DNA from: Isochrysis galbana
Taxonomy: Eukaryota; Haptophyta; Isochrysidales; Isochrysidaceae
DNA: 64,000 nucleotides
Direction: 5' to 3'
NCBI GenBank assembly: GCA_018136815.1
Contig: CM030939.1
Span: forward strand, 3,217,419-3,281,418
The notes under the pieces were generated by a model. That model did not search any database. It saw only the letters and a program-made list of their open reading frames with translations, and was not told the DNA's origin. This document shows, piece by piece, positions 1 to 9,667 of this stretch (within the stretch, counting starts at the first letter, position 1; each line of letters begins with the position of its first letter). The position numbers and the translations under genes are program-made.

Positions 1-411
1 GTGGCTCGTGGACGGGTCGCCGGCACGTTCGAGGAGGACGCGTTGTCGGCCGCCGTCGGCGCAGTGGCGGGACTTGAAGGGGTTGCGCGCGTCGAGCTCG
101 CCGGTGGCGGGGTCGACTTTGATTTTGCGAGCCGTGACGACGGGGGAGATGGGGAGGCCGCGCTCGCGAGGAATGGCGACGGGGACGAGACGGTTTCCGG
201 GGAAGGCGAGGATGGCGTGGAGCGCTTTCTCGTCTGCTTGGAGCCAGGCGTCGCGCTGGGGGGACGCTAGCACTTCGCGGGCGGTGGCGGGGACGGTGTA
301 TCGGGCGGGGCCGGAGGGGGTGTTGACGTCGACGACCTCTTGCGTGGCTTTGAGACAGGTGGGCTCAAGCGGCCCTCCGCCGACACAACCCCCTCTGGAC
401 GAACGAGAGGT
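1..411 (-). CDS. Ty1/copia-type reverse transcriptase fragment (runs off left edge)
   Basis: The minus strand is open from about 411 to the window edge in one frame. It reads like the start of a copia RVT_2 domain: a W-x-x-A-x-x-E-x-x-A-L stretch (DAWLQADEKALHAI), then a hydrophobic LVPVAIPRERGLPI block, then TARKIKVDPATGELDARNP. This matches the family pattern in which the first strands of the polymerase are followed by K-x-D-x-D-G and a basic segment. No ATG is present; the fragment would be the middle of a pol polyprotein, preceded on the same strand by the proline-rich and repeated tract at 381-950. The catalytic YVDD box would lie outside the window. The assignment rests on pattern, not alignment; an unrelated GC-rich ORF is the alternative. 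Confidence 0.6.
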
Positions 412-690
412 TTGCGCGCAACACCTTTCGACTGTGCAACGACCGAGTCGAGCTGCAGTGGCTTGACGAGGGCGCGCGCGCACGACGCCCCCTCCGCCTC
501 GGACGACACAACCCCCTCTGGACGAACGAGAGGTTTGCGCGCAACACCTTTCGACTGTGCAACGACCGAGTCGAGCTGCAGTGGCTTGAGCTCGACAAGG
601 GCGCGCGCGCGCGCGACGACGCCCCCTCCGCCTCGGACGACACAACCCCCTCTGGGCGAACGAGAGGTTGCGCGCAGCACGTCTCGGGAG
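381..690. repeat. tandem repeat, about 123-131 bp unit, 2.3 copies
   Basis: A unit beginning cgacacaaccccctctgga starts at 381, again at 504, and partly at 635. Each full copy carries cgagtcgagctgcagtggct near its end. On the minus strand it would encode repeated KPLVRPEGVVS-like peptides in the linker upstream of the copia fragment. The spacing differs between copies (123 and 131), so the reading frame is not kept. Confidence 0.85.
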
Positions 691-950
691 GCTGCGTGGG
701 CGGAGGTGGAGACGGAGGGAACGTTGGAGGCGGCGGAGACGGTGGAGGAGAAGGCGGTGGCGGCGAGGGAGGCTGCGTGGGCGGAGGTGGAGATGGAGGG
801 GGCAAGGGGGGTGGAGGAGATGGTGGAGGAGGAGACGGCGGTGACCAAGGCGGCGTCACGGGCGGAGGCGGAAACGGAGGAGGCGGCAACAAGGGAGGTG
901 GCGGTGACGGGGGAGGAGAAGGCGGCGGCGGAGACGGAGGAAAAGACTAA
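691..950 (-). other. proline-rich (SPPPP) low-complexity tract
   Basis: GGA/GGC-rich on the plus strand; on the minus strand it gives about 70 residues of SPPPP/PPSPPPP repeats ending in a TQPPETC-like segment that runs toward the copia fragment. It is probably a polyprotein linker. The 940-980 edge, next to the assembly gap, matches the reverse complement of 22693-22735 (both contain gttccattagtctt), so the gap lies inside or beside a dispersed repeat. Confidence 0.5.
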
Positions 951-980
951 TGGAACGAAGGGGAGAGCCGGGCGTCGGAT

Positions 981-1080
981 NNNNNNNNNNNNNNNNNNNN
1001 NNNNNNNNNNNNNNNNNNNNNNNNNNNNNNNNNNNNNNNNNNNNNNNNNNNNNNNNNNNNNNNNNNNNNNNNNNNNNNNN
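981..1080. other. assembly gap (100 N)
   Basis: Exactly 100 N. The flanks belong to different dispersed repeats: the left flank matches 22693-22735 in reverse, the right flank matches the last 112 bases of the window. The true distance and joining are therefore unknown. Confidence 1.
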
Positions 1081-1195
1081 ACGCTCAACGCTCAACGGCA
1101 AGATTTCCTCTGTCGTGAAGACATCTCGTTGCGATCTGTATCCAAAGTGATCGCCGTGGTCGCACGACATGACGCTCCCCTTCGGACTCTCCGCT
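1081..1195 (+). repeat. dispersed repeat shared with the right end of the window
   Basis: The block containing caacggcaagatttcctctg, then gatctgtatccaaagtgatc, then gacgctccccttcggactct is repeated at 63889-64000 in the same orientation with few substitutions. In the right-hand copy an ORF on the minus strand resembles a gag start, so this may be the 5' region of a retroelement whose left copy is cut by the gap. Confidence 0.85.
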
Positions 1196-1233
1196 ACGTG
1201 GGAAGTTACAAGGGAGACACGCTCCGGCCGTCG

Positions 1234-1679
1234 CTGCGGAGTAGGGCCTGGTAAAGGTTTTGTGCCCGAACCCCCAAAGTTTCGTGCAAAAGTTTTGCAA
1301 ACGTTTTGCGGCAAAAAGTGTCAAAATTGCACGCGTCACGCGTCCCCCTCAAGGTATTTTTAGCAACTATTAGTAAACTGATAGGGTCATGGAGCGCGCG
1401 CCGCCTCCGCCTCCCTCTCCCTCCCCCGCTGCCGCGGCCCTCGCCGCGCTGGACGAACGTACTGATGGAGACACCGCTGTCGCCGAGGCGACCGCGCCAA
1501 GACGACCCAGTACTGCTACATACTGGTCTTCCCGACATTAAATGTTTCGCGATGTTTTGCGTATGTTTCGCGTTCGCGCCATTTACCCCCCGATGTTTCG
1601 CGAAAGTTTTTTCCCGCCGAAACCCCCCAAAGTTTCGTAAAAAGTTTCGCGAAACCCTTACCAGGCCCTACTGCGGAGT
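1234..1679. mobile_element. inverted-repeat element enclosing a LINE 5' fragment
   Basis: Left end ctgcggagtagggcctggta (from 1234) is mirrored by the reverse complement at about 1652-1679 (taccaggccctactgcggag) with a few mismatches over about 28 bp. Inside both ends lies tttcg-rich sequence (aaagtttcgtgcaaaagttt and relatives), and in the centre sits a LINE 5' end (1365-1515). It could be a small DNA transposon into which a LINE inserted, or one composite non-autonomous unit. No target duplication is visible. Confidence 0.5.
1365..1515 (+). mobile_element. LINE 5'-terminal fragment
   Basis: Begins aactat, forms the stem ctattagt/actgatag, then gggtcATGgagcgcgcgcc, the same start as six other copies in this window. 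The encoded N-terminal module begins MERAPPPPPSPSPAAAALAAL; a frameshift then disrupts the SPKRPRQDD-like segment, which survives in another frame (gcgaccgcgccaagacgac). Nothing of the endonuclease or polymerase remains. Confidence 0.8.
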
Positions 1680-3193
1680 CTCTCTCTCTCTCGCTCTCTC
1701 TCTCCGTCTCTCGCGACGTGTTTGAGTTATCGGTGATTTGGGGTCGCGGTTGCTTGATAATTTGCTTGGTTTGGGTGAATGATTCCGGTGTGTTCGTGAG
1801 TCGGTGTATCCTGTTGTTCTCAGACTCTTTGTCCGTCGTTGTTCGCTGTGTCGCTGCACTCTAGCAGCCTAGGCTCCCTCCCTGAGGGAAGAGTTCTTTG
1901 TAGGTCTAACAATCTCTTAAAACCCAACACACTAGGGCCGCTAGGAGCGCCTCGCCGCCCCACAGCCCTTCGTTCGCCGTTCGTTCCCAGTCCAGACACC
2001 CAGAAGGGGATGCCCGACCCCATCCAGAATTTCATTCACCCGACTCCCGGCGGGGAGGAGGGCCAGAGCGCCGCGCTAACCGCCGGTGCCGCTCGCGACG
2101 GAGTGGCTCAGAGCCCTCCGGTAGCGCTCGACTCGACAGTGCTGGGGTGCGCAGGGTCGGTGCTTGCACTGGGGGGAGGACAAATATCGGGGCCCTCGGT
2201 GGTTTTGTTTTGGATCTGCGAGGGTTTTGTTTTCGCGTAGGCCCCCCACACTCACCCAAATATTCACCAAGTATCCAACGCTCCCACCCAAATATCCGGA
2301 GATAGCTGAATCTGCCCAAATCAGCCCAAATCAGCCCAAATCAGCCCAAATATCCAGTAGATATATCCGGATATTTCTGCCAAACCCAACCTGGCCCCTC
2401 CTGCCTCTCCCTCGCTGGCGCTCCGCGCCCCTGCAGGCCGACAGGAGCTGGCTGGGGGGTCCTGATCAGGGGGGCCCAGGGGGAGGAGGGGCTGGTCAGA
2501 GATCAGAGAGATGGGCAGGCCACGACGGGCCAGGGCGGGCGAGTCAGGCGGGCCTGTGGGGAGAGGAATGAGTCAGCAGAGCTGTGTGCTCCTGGCAAGC
2601 AAGCCATCAGGCGTGCCAGGAGAGTGGGTGGTTCCTCCCCCATGGCAGGGGAGGAGTGGAGAGAGAGGGGGGCTCGTGCCCCCCCATGGGCGAACTAAGT
2701 ATAAACTTAATTTAATTTTTAACAAATTTTTATGGGTCCCTTTGGCCAGGCATACCCTTTTTGTACATGATTTTGCTGAGCTATGTGCACTTACAGTGTG
2801 GAAGTACACAATGACAGGAGATAAGTATACCATTATAATCTCAGGCCGAAACCGTTCGAGGGCCGCACGCCGTGCCGGCTGTGTAAGCAGGTGCGCCACT
2901 GGAGCTTTTGGTGTGTTGGCAGCCTCAACACCTTCCATACCAATGATGGAGTGCCTTGGGTGGGGGCCCATGCAGCCAGGGTGGAAAAATACCTTGGGGA
3001 AGGACAAAGTTGTTAGGAGTTGGCTATACATGGAGTACTCTAGTAGTATTTTTATTCAATAACTAGGCTAGGGATGTTAGCCAACAAGATGCTCTACTCA
3101 TACTCTAGGAGTAGAGCTCAAGAATAGAAGACTCAAAGACTCAATTCTCAGAGTAGTGTGCCTCCCCCTCTCGCGCCTCGGCAGTCGGCGGTG
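1680..3193. other. intergenic, repeat pieces, no gene recognised
   Basis: Holds a (tc)n run at 1680-1715, a head-part copy of the dispersed 'CTAGGATATAACAT' family at about 2128-2200 (agggtcggtgcttgcactgg then ggaggacaaatatc), a short tandem array of cagcccaaat at 2314-2355, and an AT-rich stretch at 2700-2850. A plus-strand piece at 2847-3015 (C-R-L-C-K-Q-V then a His-rich tail) looks protein-like but has no start and no recognised family. The copy of ggctagggatgttagccaac at 3067 recurs at 21660. Confidence 0.6.
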
Positions 3194-4099
3194 ATGCGCC
3201 GATCCATCCGGGGGACGCTCGCCGTCGGCCGCCCACGACGGCTGTGCACGGTGTCGGAGCGGGTCAGGATTATGGATCTCGGCCTGCGTGGGCGTGGGCT
3301 GGTCGCCACACAGCCCATCATGGCGGGTGAATTGATCGTCGAATGTAGCCCGATGGCAGCGGTTGTGAAGAGCGGCAAGGCTCCAGCAGGGATGAGTGCA
3401 TGCAAACACTGCTTTGCGCTCACACCATCCGATGCCGAGAGAAGCCCTGCGCTGTGCTCCAGCGTGTGCATTGCTGCCTTCGATGCGGGTCCTGGCAGTC
3501 TGCTCGAGCGGGTGGACCTCTCTCAGCTCCAAGAACTCCACCAGTCTCAAGGGCGGAAGTTTCCTTTACTCATCGCGCAACTGCTAGCAGGTTTACTGGC
3601 CCAGATCAAGTCAGGGAATGTGCCCAAGACGTGGGCGCCACTCGAGCTGTGCTTTGCAGAGCTGGAACCAGAGGCCATGCGGCAGATTGCGACTGAGCAC
3701 GAGGCGCTCTGCCAGGCCTTTGAAGCAGCCGACTTGACAAATTCTGCGACTTTACAAATGCTCCTACCACTCAGCCGCTACGCACAGCTGCTGGGTGCAG
3801 CGCAGCTGAATGCATTCGAGCTGCAATTATCCACTGGATTTGCCATCTCATGCCTCCTGACACCCACAGCGAGCTGCTTCAATCATTCTTGTAACCCGAA
3901 CGTGCTAGTAGCGTGTGGCGACTCCGCACGTAACGTTGCCTTTGTTGCCGGCGTCGACATCGACTCAGGTTGCGAGCTATGCATAAGCTATGTTGACACA
4001 GAAGCGCGTTGGGAAGACAGGCGTCGCCTTCTGCTGCACAAGTACGGCTTTGAATGCTCTTGTGGAAGATGTGAGCGTGGGAAGCGAGGGGAGACGTAG
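3194..4099 (+). CDS. SMYD-type SET-domain protein methyltransferase
   Basis: 301 aa from the ATG at 3194; the open frame extends slightly upstream but without an ATG. Family members use S-adenosylmethionine to methylate lysines on histones or other proteins. Visible features: an RGRGLVAT strand typical of SET N-termini (about residue 37), a C-x2-C ... C-x3-C cluster at 71-92 in the position of a reduced MYND finger, the SET core SCFNHSCNPNV (about 226-236), the ISYVD strand, and a C-x-C-x2-C post-SET finger (CSCGRC) near the C-terminus. These are the hallmark order of SMYD proteins, although the split is compact. The N-terminus (MRRSIRGTLAVGRPRR) is basic and could be an organelle-targeting peptide. 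No intron is needed. The substrate cannot be inferred. Confidence 0.85.
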   Translation: MRRSIRGTLAVGRPRRLCTVSERVRIMDLGLRGRGLVATQPIMAGELIVECSPMAAVVKSGKAPAGMSACKHCFALTPSDAERSPALCSSVCIAAFDAGPGSLLERVDLSQLQELHQSQGRKFPLLIAQLLAGLLAQIKSGNVPKTWAPLELCFAELEPEAMRQIATEHEALCQAFEAADLTNSATLQMLLPLSRYAQLLGAAQLNAFELQLSTGFAISCLLTPTASCFNHSCNPNVLVACGDSARNVAFVAGVDIDSGCELCISYVDTEARWEDRRRLLLHKYGFECSCGRCERGKRGET

Positions 4100-4587
4100 C
4101 TGAGTCCGGATTCGTAATGAGAAGGCAGGGAAGGAAACAACACTGACCCGCGATATCACATTGCCACTACTACTTTCATGATTTTGGTCTCGGATAGGAT
4201 GAAAGCGGGTTGCCGGGCCCACGCGTAGGAGGCGCGCGGCAGGAGAAAAGACCTGCAGATTCAAGCTACGAGCTATGCTATACTGGAATCCCATCGCACT
4301 CCCGGGTGTCGCTATGCTGCAGCGGCCGCAGCTCCTTGCCCCTGCCGCCCCTCTCTCTCAGGCGGCTTGCTTTCATCCGGTACCACACCCTCCGCTCGGA
4401 GGGGGGGGGGGAGGGGGGCGGCGGTTCACGCCTTGCATCCACAGGGGTACGGGGGCTCCCCTCCTCTGTACGCCTTGCACTCATAGGGGTCGCCCTTCGC
4501 TCATGTCGCTTGTGGATTGTGGATGCGTAACGAAACCTTTTTATGTCCATTGACCATTGACGATGAATGAAATAAATAGGTATGAAT
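4100..4587. other. intergenic, no gene seen
   Basis: Contains a copy of the gcttgctttcatccggtacca motif (4366) that recurs in inverted or direct form at 5111, 9889, 11870, 40228 and 62791, a G-run at 4398-4415, and a possible polyadenylation-like aataaa at 4571. Confidence 0.5.
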
Positions 4588-4765
4588 AATAAAACATCTG
4601 AAGATTCGGGCTACTCACGCTAGCTATACGGGTCCACGCACTCACGGTACTCACTCATGACATCGCCTATAACCCAGTTTACTCACTCCCTTACACCACC
4701 CCCTTCATTCCTTTGTCTTTGGTATCGGGGAGGGGGGGGGGGGGGCGCGTGCACTACAACGGGCC
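4588..4765 (-). mobile_element. LINE 3'-terminal relic
   Basis: In minus-strand sense it contains gataccaaagacaaaggaat and ends gagtagcccgaatcttcaga-tg followed by ttttattatt. The same two blocks, in the same order, form the last 170 bp of the complete copy at 5139-9691, so this is the 3' untranslated end of another insertion. The body is missing. Confidence 0.7.
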
Positions 4766-5122
4766 AAGTGCAGGGGGTGGGCTGAAGCAGACCTGCTGGT
4801 GTGGTGTTCCTGTGGCAAAACAAACATAAACGCCTGTTGCGTGTGACACTTCGTGCCCCTGGGAGGTCTCGGCCCCCTGTCGCATTCGCGAATCGACACT
4901 CGTTAGGCTTCTCTTCTCTTCGTCGCTCGGTATTTATCGTTATAATTCTCTCGTTCTCGTCCTCGGTCAAAAGCTTCGCTTGGACGCATGGGATCTTGGG
5001 TAGTGGAGCGCTCTCTCTCTTTCTCTCGAAAGAGAAGGGAAGTTTCCCCACCTTTCTTCCTCCCAGGCGCCTCGCAAATAGGTTTAATTTGCTATCTCCC
5101 CTGAGGTCGTTTGCCTTCATTT

Positions 5123-5138
5123 GGTACCCCTCGTTTCC
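5123..5138. repeat. target-site duplication of LINE copy 1 (3' side)
   Basis: ggtacccctcgtttcc, identical to 9692-9707. With flanking tt and aaa the match can be read as up to 21 bp. Confidence 0.9.
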
Positions 5139-5470
5139 AAAAAAAAAAAAAAAAAACATCTGAAGATTCTGGGCTACACACCTACTAGACTAGGGTACTT
5201 CCCCATCCCTACTGTCACCGCCCTTAACTTCCCTTCCCTCCACCTCCTCCCCTTTCCCCCTTCATTCCTTTGTCTTCGGTATCCGGGGTTTGGCTCGGGT
5301 GCGCTACCGCGAGCCTGGTTCAGAGCGCGTGTTCCGGGCAGGCCTGTTGCTGGTCAAATGTCGTCGCGTGTCTGTCGGGTCGCGGGCGTGCTCGTCCTTT
5401 TCTCGCCCTTTCTGGTCGCTATCGTGTCTCGATGGGTTTATGTCCAATCGAGGTGTACCTCGTCACAGGC

Positions 5471-5800
5471 TTATTCTGGTTCGGGTCTCTCGGCAATTAT
5501 ATATGCCACCCCCATCGAGGTGGTCAGGGTCCGCAGCTCTAGGCTTGGTTCTAGCTTACCTCTTGCACCTATTGTGAATAAAGGGTATACATCGTTCATG
5601 TCGATCCTTTTCTTCGGCTGTCTGCCCATGCCTGCTTGGGCGGTCCTTGCCGAGTCTGTTGTACTCGCAAATAGTAGTGCCTTGCTTAGCGTCGTGTACC
5701 TATCTATCGTTCTTATCAACACTGATTCCTCCGAGAATTCAATGCCATCGTAGTGTATCCTGTAGAAGTCTGTTAAAATATATCTCCACGCTAGAGTGTA
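5471..5800 (-). pseudogene. LINE copy 1, C-terminal tail in a shifted frame
   Basis: After the frame of the polymerase ORF drifts near 5800, the protein-like sequence continues in another frame with LYTLAWRYILTDFYRIHYDG, matching LYIIAWRYIIRDFYRVEFES of copy 2, then a tail with KKRIDMNDVY that also occurs in the 60892-61155 fragment (KKRMDTNDIV). A single indel explains the shift. Confidence 0.75.
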
Positions 5801-8800
5801 AAGTATGGAGAGCGATCGCGGTGTTTCCCCCCGGGGTGCATGAAAAGGTTATCTATGATTACTTCTTCCCTGCTTCTACCGCTTCGGGGGGTGTACCTTG
5901 CCAGTTTGTCGAGCGTTTCGAATATGTTTACTACTCTCGGGCATTCGCCTAGATGGGTGGAAGATTCGTCGGCCGCCTTGCATATGCGGCAAGTCTTATC
6001 TCTGTCCGCGAACCGGTTGTAGGTGCCAATCCTTCTGTGGGTTAAGTGCTTGAAGTGGAGGTGTGTATCTCTCGCCGTCATCATCGAGGATGTATATATT
6101 GTGGCTAGGTGTTCCCACGTGTTGTCGGGTACCTGTAGTCGCTGTTTCCAGTTCTCGGGACCCGTTAGGCGTCTACGCTTTCCGTCCGTCTTCTGGATTG
6201 CTCTTGTTAGTTGCTCCACTCCCATTTTGTCTAGTGGGGTAACTCCGTCTAGGGTATACTCGTCCGCTAAGGGGTATTCCAATCTCTTGTTAGATTTGAA
6301 GCCGTCCCCCCATTTTGCCGGTGGGGAGGGGTCTAGCTGTCCGGGAGCGTTGTCGAGCCTTTCGCCAATTATGGGCGTACCTAGGTACGAGAGCTCCACT
6401 TCATACCATGCGCCTTTGAGCTCGGCGAAATAGCTGCCGTCTTGGGCTATGTGTATTTTTGGGGTGTGCTCCTCCGAGCCACACTGCTCGCATGCCTCTC
6501 GCCTCGTCTCCGAGGTCCTTACAGCCGCTGGATCCGCCCGTGTCGTCAGCATTGTCTCGGCGTGGTCTACTATGGCGCTCCATGATGCCAAAAATTTGTC
6601 TTTTGGGATGTATTCTCCCTGGAAGTGAATGTAGGTGTCGTTGTTTCTAAGATATTGTCCGCATTCCTCACTACTATAGGGCGATGTTGCGTCGAAGTCT
6701 GTGAACACATTGTGTATGGTATTACATTCTAGCTTGTTCCATAGCTTCGCCCACGAGGGGTTCTTTTTGGGTCCCGGGTGTGTCGGGCTGCCCCATATGG
6801 GTTGCGATAATACGCCTTCTCTACTCGTCTCTAGGGATGTTAGCTTAAGTGTGCGAATGTTGTTCAGCGCTCGCTTCCAGAACTCCGGGAGTTTGCTTGG
6901 GCCCGTTATCCCATCGGTTAGCTTGCTCGTGGGTATCGTCGAGAGCACTGCTGCTCTCCCTATGTTTGTGCGGCAGAACCATGCGTCGAGCACTTGCTTC
7001 CATTGCGCCTGGCGGGCGTCCAGGTAGTTTAGGATCCATTTGGATTGTAGCGCTTTGACGTGGTTGTCCCAGTCCAGGAGGCCCAGCCCTAGTTGGGGGT
7101 CCTTCTCCGAGGCGCCTTTTAGCGGGATGTCGGGGTGTTTTATCCATTGTAGTCGTCGCCCGGTACGCGCGTTCGTCCACAATATTCTGTCTACCGACCT
7201 CTTGACTGCCGCGTGGAACGACTTCGGGGCTGCCAGCGTTTGCAGCCAGTACCTTGGGATAGAGTATATGAGGAAGTTGGCTATCTTAGTTTTACCGTGT
7301 ATAGATAGGTTGCGTGTGATCGGCTCGTATATGCTGGTTTTTCTTTCTATTTTGTCAGCTAGTTTTCGCCAGAATCCTTTTATGGCCTGGGGCCCTCCTA
7401 ACGGGACCCCTAATATGGTCGCGTACTCGCTTCTTTTGAGCCACTTGTATCTTTGAAATCTAGCTGGCGGTCGCTTTTTCTTCAGGGCTCCCATTCTTAG
7501 TCCTTCGAATTTCTGGTCGTTAGGCTTGCCACATGAGGCCGCCGCGTATCTCTCTACCCATTCGAGCGAGCGTGCCAGGCTGCCGTAGTCGGCCGCCATA
7601 AGCTGCGTGTCGTCCGCGAACTGGCTTATTTTGAGTTCGGCTCCGTTAACAGTGATCCCTTCTATTTCGTCGTCTTCGTTGATCGCCCGGGCGAGCACTT
7701 CCGCCGTTAGTAGAAAGGCCAGCGGCGATAGAGGGCATCCTTGAGGAACCCCGCTCGCTACATTGAATGGGAAGCTTCTGCCTCCGTTGGCCTTGATGTA
7801 TCGTATGGGCTTCGCTTCGGTGTTGGTTAGAGCCTTCGCGTATCTACGGAAGTCCTTCCCGAATTTTAGCTTTTCGAGTACGAGGTGATAGAATTCCCAA
7901 TTAACTCTGTCAAAGGCTTTTTCCCAGTCCAGCGCTAGGAGGAGACCGGGTTCCCCCGTTTCTTCTAAATACGCGTGTGTAAGTTGTAGCAAGTGGGTAG
8001 CTTCGCCTATTAGTCGATGTGGGACGAAGCCCAGTTGGTCTCTCGAAATAATGTTTCCGATAACCGTTTTCAACCTGTTCGTGAGTATTTTGGCTAAGAT
8101 TTTGTAGTCGCTTTGTAGCAACGTGATAGGTCTATAGTTTCTGGGATCCCGCGTGTCCCCTTTTTTATACAAGAGTATTATGTCTCCTTCCCTCATAGAC
8201 CCGTTCAGGTGCCCTTGATCGAGTGCGTGGTTCAATACTCTTAGGAAGTCGTGCTTGACTGTTTCTACGAAGCTTTTATAGAATTCCGCCGGTAGCGCGT
8301 CCGGTCCCGCGCTTTTGCCGCTGCCCATCTGCGCTATGGCGTCCAGTAGTTCCTCCATGGTAATCCTCCCCTCTATTGCGTCTCTATCCCATGCATTCAT
8401 GGGGTGCGTTTCCATCACCGCCTCCAGATCGCGGTCCCTCACGTTTGGTCTCTCTTGGTATAGCCACACGTAGTATTTGCGGAGCTCTTTGCGTATCTCT
8501 TCATCGTCGGTGGTCGTGCCCCTTGTGTCGTCGCCCGGGGCGTTCCAGTCGCCCGTAACGTATAGTTCCGGTATAGCGCTATTGGATGCCCGGGATTGGA
8601 ACTTCTGGAAGAACTCTTTCGTCATTCTCTCCTCATGCTTGAGGGAGTCGAAGCTTTCTTTGTTCGTGGGCCTAGACTTTTTCCGAATTGTATCTATCGT
8701 GGCGTTGAGTTCGCGGATCCTGTCTAGTTTCCGGGCGTCTGGCTCTCCTTCGTCGAGCTCAATTCCTAGCAGCGCAAGCTCGTCGATCGCTCTAGCTATC

Positions 8801-8850
8801 GCTTGATGCTCTTTGCCCTGTCGCGTCGCCCACAAAAGGTATGTGGCCAC
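5791..8850 (-). CDS. LINE reverse transcriptase ORF (copy 1)
   Basis: About 1019 codons. Order: a spacer starting after the deletion; the RT N-terminal block with SGKSAGPDALPAEFYK; the fingers block RNYRPITLLQSDYK; GFVPHRLIGEATHLLQ; the catalytic block ALDWEKAFDRVNWEF; SGVPQGCPLSPLAF; and the active site QFADDTQLMA. The C-terminal C-x2-C-x7-H-x4-C knuckle (CRICKAADESSTHLGEC) is the zf-RVT motif of plant/algal L1-like elements. The polymerase motifs are intact. There is no ATG at the start of the open frame; coding homology continues upstream to about 8885, where the deletion joins it to the N-terminal module. It would copy element RNA at a nicked target. Confidence 0.95.
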   Translation of the reverse strand: MATYLLWATRQGKEHQAIARAIDELALLGIELDEGEPDARKLDRIRELNATIDTIRKKSRPTNKESFDSLKHEERMTKEFFQKFQSRASNSAIPELYVTGDWNAPGDDTRGTTTDDEEIRKELRKYYVWLYQERPNVRDRDLEAVMETHPMNAWDRDAIEGRITMEELLDAIAQMGSGKSAGPDALPAEFYKSFVETVKHDFLRVLNHALDQGHLNGSMREGDIILLYKKGDTRDPRNYRPITLLQSDYKILAKILTNRLKTVIGNIISRDQLGFVPHRLIGEATHLLQLTHAYLEETGEPGLLLALDWEKAFDRVNWEFYHLVLEKLKFGKDFRRYAKALTNTEAKPIRYIKANGGRSFPFNVASGVPQGCPLSPLAFLLTAEVLARAINEDDEIEGITVNGAELKISQFADDTQLMAADYGSLARSLEWVERYAAASCGKPNDQKFEGLRMGALKKKRPPARFQRYKWLKRSEYATILGVPLGGPQAIKGFWRKLADKIERKTSIYEPITRNLSIHGKTKIANFLIYSIPRYWLQTLAAPKSFHAAVKRSVDRILWTNARTGRRLQWIKHPDIPLKGASEKDPQLGLGLLDWDNHVKALQSKWILNYLDARQAQWKQVLDAWFCRTNIGRAAVLSTIPTSKLTDGITGPSKLPEFWKRALNNIRTLKLTSLETSREGVLSQPIWGSPTHPGPKKNPSWAKLWNKLECNTIHNVFTDFDATSPYSSEECGQYLRNNDTYIHFQGEYIPKDKFLASWSAIVDHAETMLTTRADPAAVRTSETRREACEQCGSEEHTPKIHIAQDGSYFAELKGAWYEVELSYLGTPIIGERLDNAPGQLDPSPPAKWGDGFKSNKRLEYPLADEYTLDGVTPLDKMGVEQLTRAIQKTDGKRRRLTGPENWKQRLQVPDNTWEHLATIYTSSMMTARDTHLHFKHLTHRRIGTYNRFADRDKTCRICKAADESSTHLGECPRVVNIFETLDKLARYTPRSGRSREEVIIDNLFMHPGGKHRDRSPYFTL

Positions 8851-8887
8851 CGCCCTTTTGGCGTTGCCCCATGCGTCGTCTACCTCT

Positions 8888-9667
8888 TCACCCGGGGTCT
8901 CCGGGTTGGTGTGGCTCTTCCATAGGTGCGATACAACCTTTCGCTTCGTCTAGGAGGGCCACCTGTGTGGCCGGGGCGGAGGGTGGGGTTAGCCTTGCAT
9001 ATGTTTTCGTCTTTCGGGCGTCCATGTGGCACGGTGTATCCGTTATGTTGTCGTCCCTTTCCGAGGGTCTCGTGTGGATTGTGCTTTGTGTAGGCTCTCT
9101 CTCAAGGTGGTGTTTGTTGTGATGGGCCTCATGGGCTTGTGACGCTTGCGACGTTCGCGCGCCCGAGGCTCGCTTGTCCGTTTGGCATTCGTAGGCATTG
9201 GGGAGCAACCCTCCTGGTCTGCCCCCCTTTGTGCTCCTATGCCCCTTGCTGGGGGGACCTGTCTGCTCTTTGTCCAACTCTTTGCTTTGATGCGGCATCT
9301 CCCCATTGGGGTTCTGCTGTAGATGGTGCCGGGCCGGCCCCTCGCGCCGGAGCGCGAGGGCGGTACCGCGGTTGTGTAGGGTCCCAGCCCGGAGGCCTTC
9401 CCTTTGGAAGCGTCCCACTGGTGTGGTGTGGCTGGAGTGGCTGTGTGTTGTGTTGGAGGTGTGCTGCATGCTGGCTGCTGTCAGCATGGCAGCCTTGTTC
9501 GTGGCGTTCGCGGTGGTTCGCGGGTGTGGCAGGCTGGCTCCTGTGCCCACCTGGCTGGGAGGGTCGTCCTGTCGCGGTCGCTTCGGCGACAGCGGCGTGT
9601 CACTCAAGCCTTCGTCCATCTCGGCGAGGGCAGCGGCAGCGAGGGAGGGCGGCGGCGCGCGCTCCAT
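8888..9667 (-). CDS. LINE N-terminal module ORF (copy 1)
   Basis: 259 codons from the ATG at 9667, ten bases after the terminal hairpin. It begins MERAPPPSLAAAALAEMDEG and carries SPKRPRQDDPPSQVGTG, nearly the same as the ORF of the 370-bp element at 41127-41496. The remainder is Ser/Thr/His-rich and polar. No RNA-binding fold is recognisable; the basic SPKRPR segment could be a nuclear localisation signal. In copy 2 this module is followed by CCCH fingers; here the ORF stops at the deletion junction, out of frame with the polymerase. Confidence 0.8.
   Translation of the reverse strand: MERAPPPSLAAAALAEMDEGLSDTPLSPKRPRQDDPPSQVGTGASLPHPRTTANATNKAAMLTAASMQHTSNTTHSHSSHTTPVGRFQREGLRAGTLHNRGTALALRREGPARHHLQQNPNGEMPHQSKELDKEQTGPPSKGHRSTKGGRPGGLLPNAYECQTDKRASGARTSQASQAHEAHHNKHHLEREPTQSTIHTRPSERDDNITDTPCHMDARKTKTYARLTPPSAPATQVALLDEAKGCIAPMEEPHQPGDPG

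Noticed and set aside
1-270. Plus-strand ORF of 89 codons starting GTG
   Set aside because: It is the antisense of the copia-type frame, which has recognisable RT motifs.
2573-3031. Minus-strand 152-codon ORF and a plus-strand C-x2-C piece
   Set aside because: Neither has an ATG in a sensible place or a motif strong enough; the plus-strand piece could be a BED-like or other transposon fragment, but the spacing does not fit.
3158-3193. Upstream extension of the SMYD-type gene
   Set aside because: The open frame upstream of 3194 begins with GTG and contains no ATG.
5139-5156. A18 run as a polyadenylation tail of a plus-strand element
   Set aside because: The adjacent coding element is on the minus strand and the target duplication starts right after the run, so it is the oligo-T end of the minus-strand LINE.
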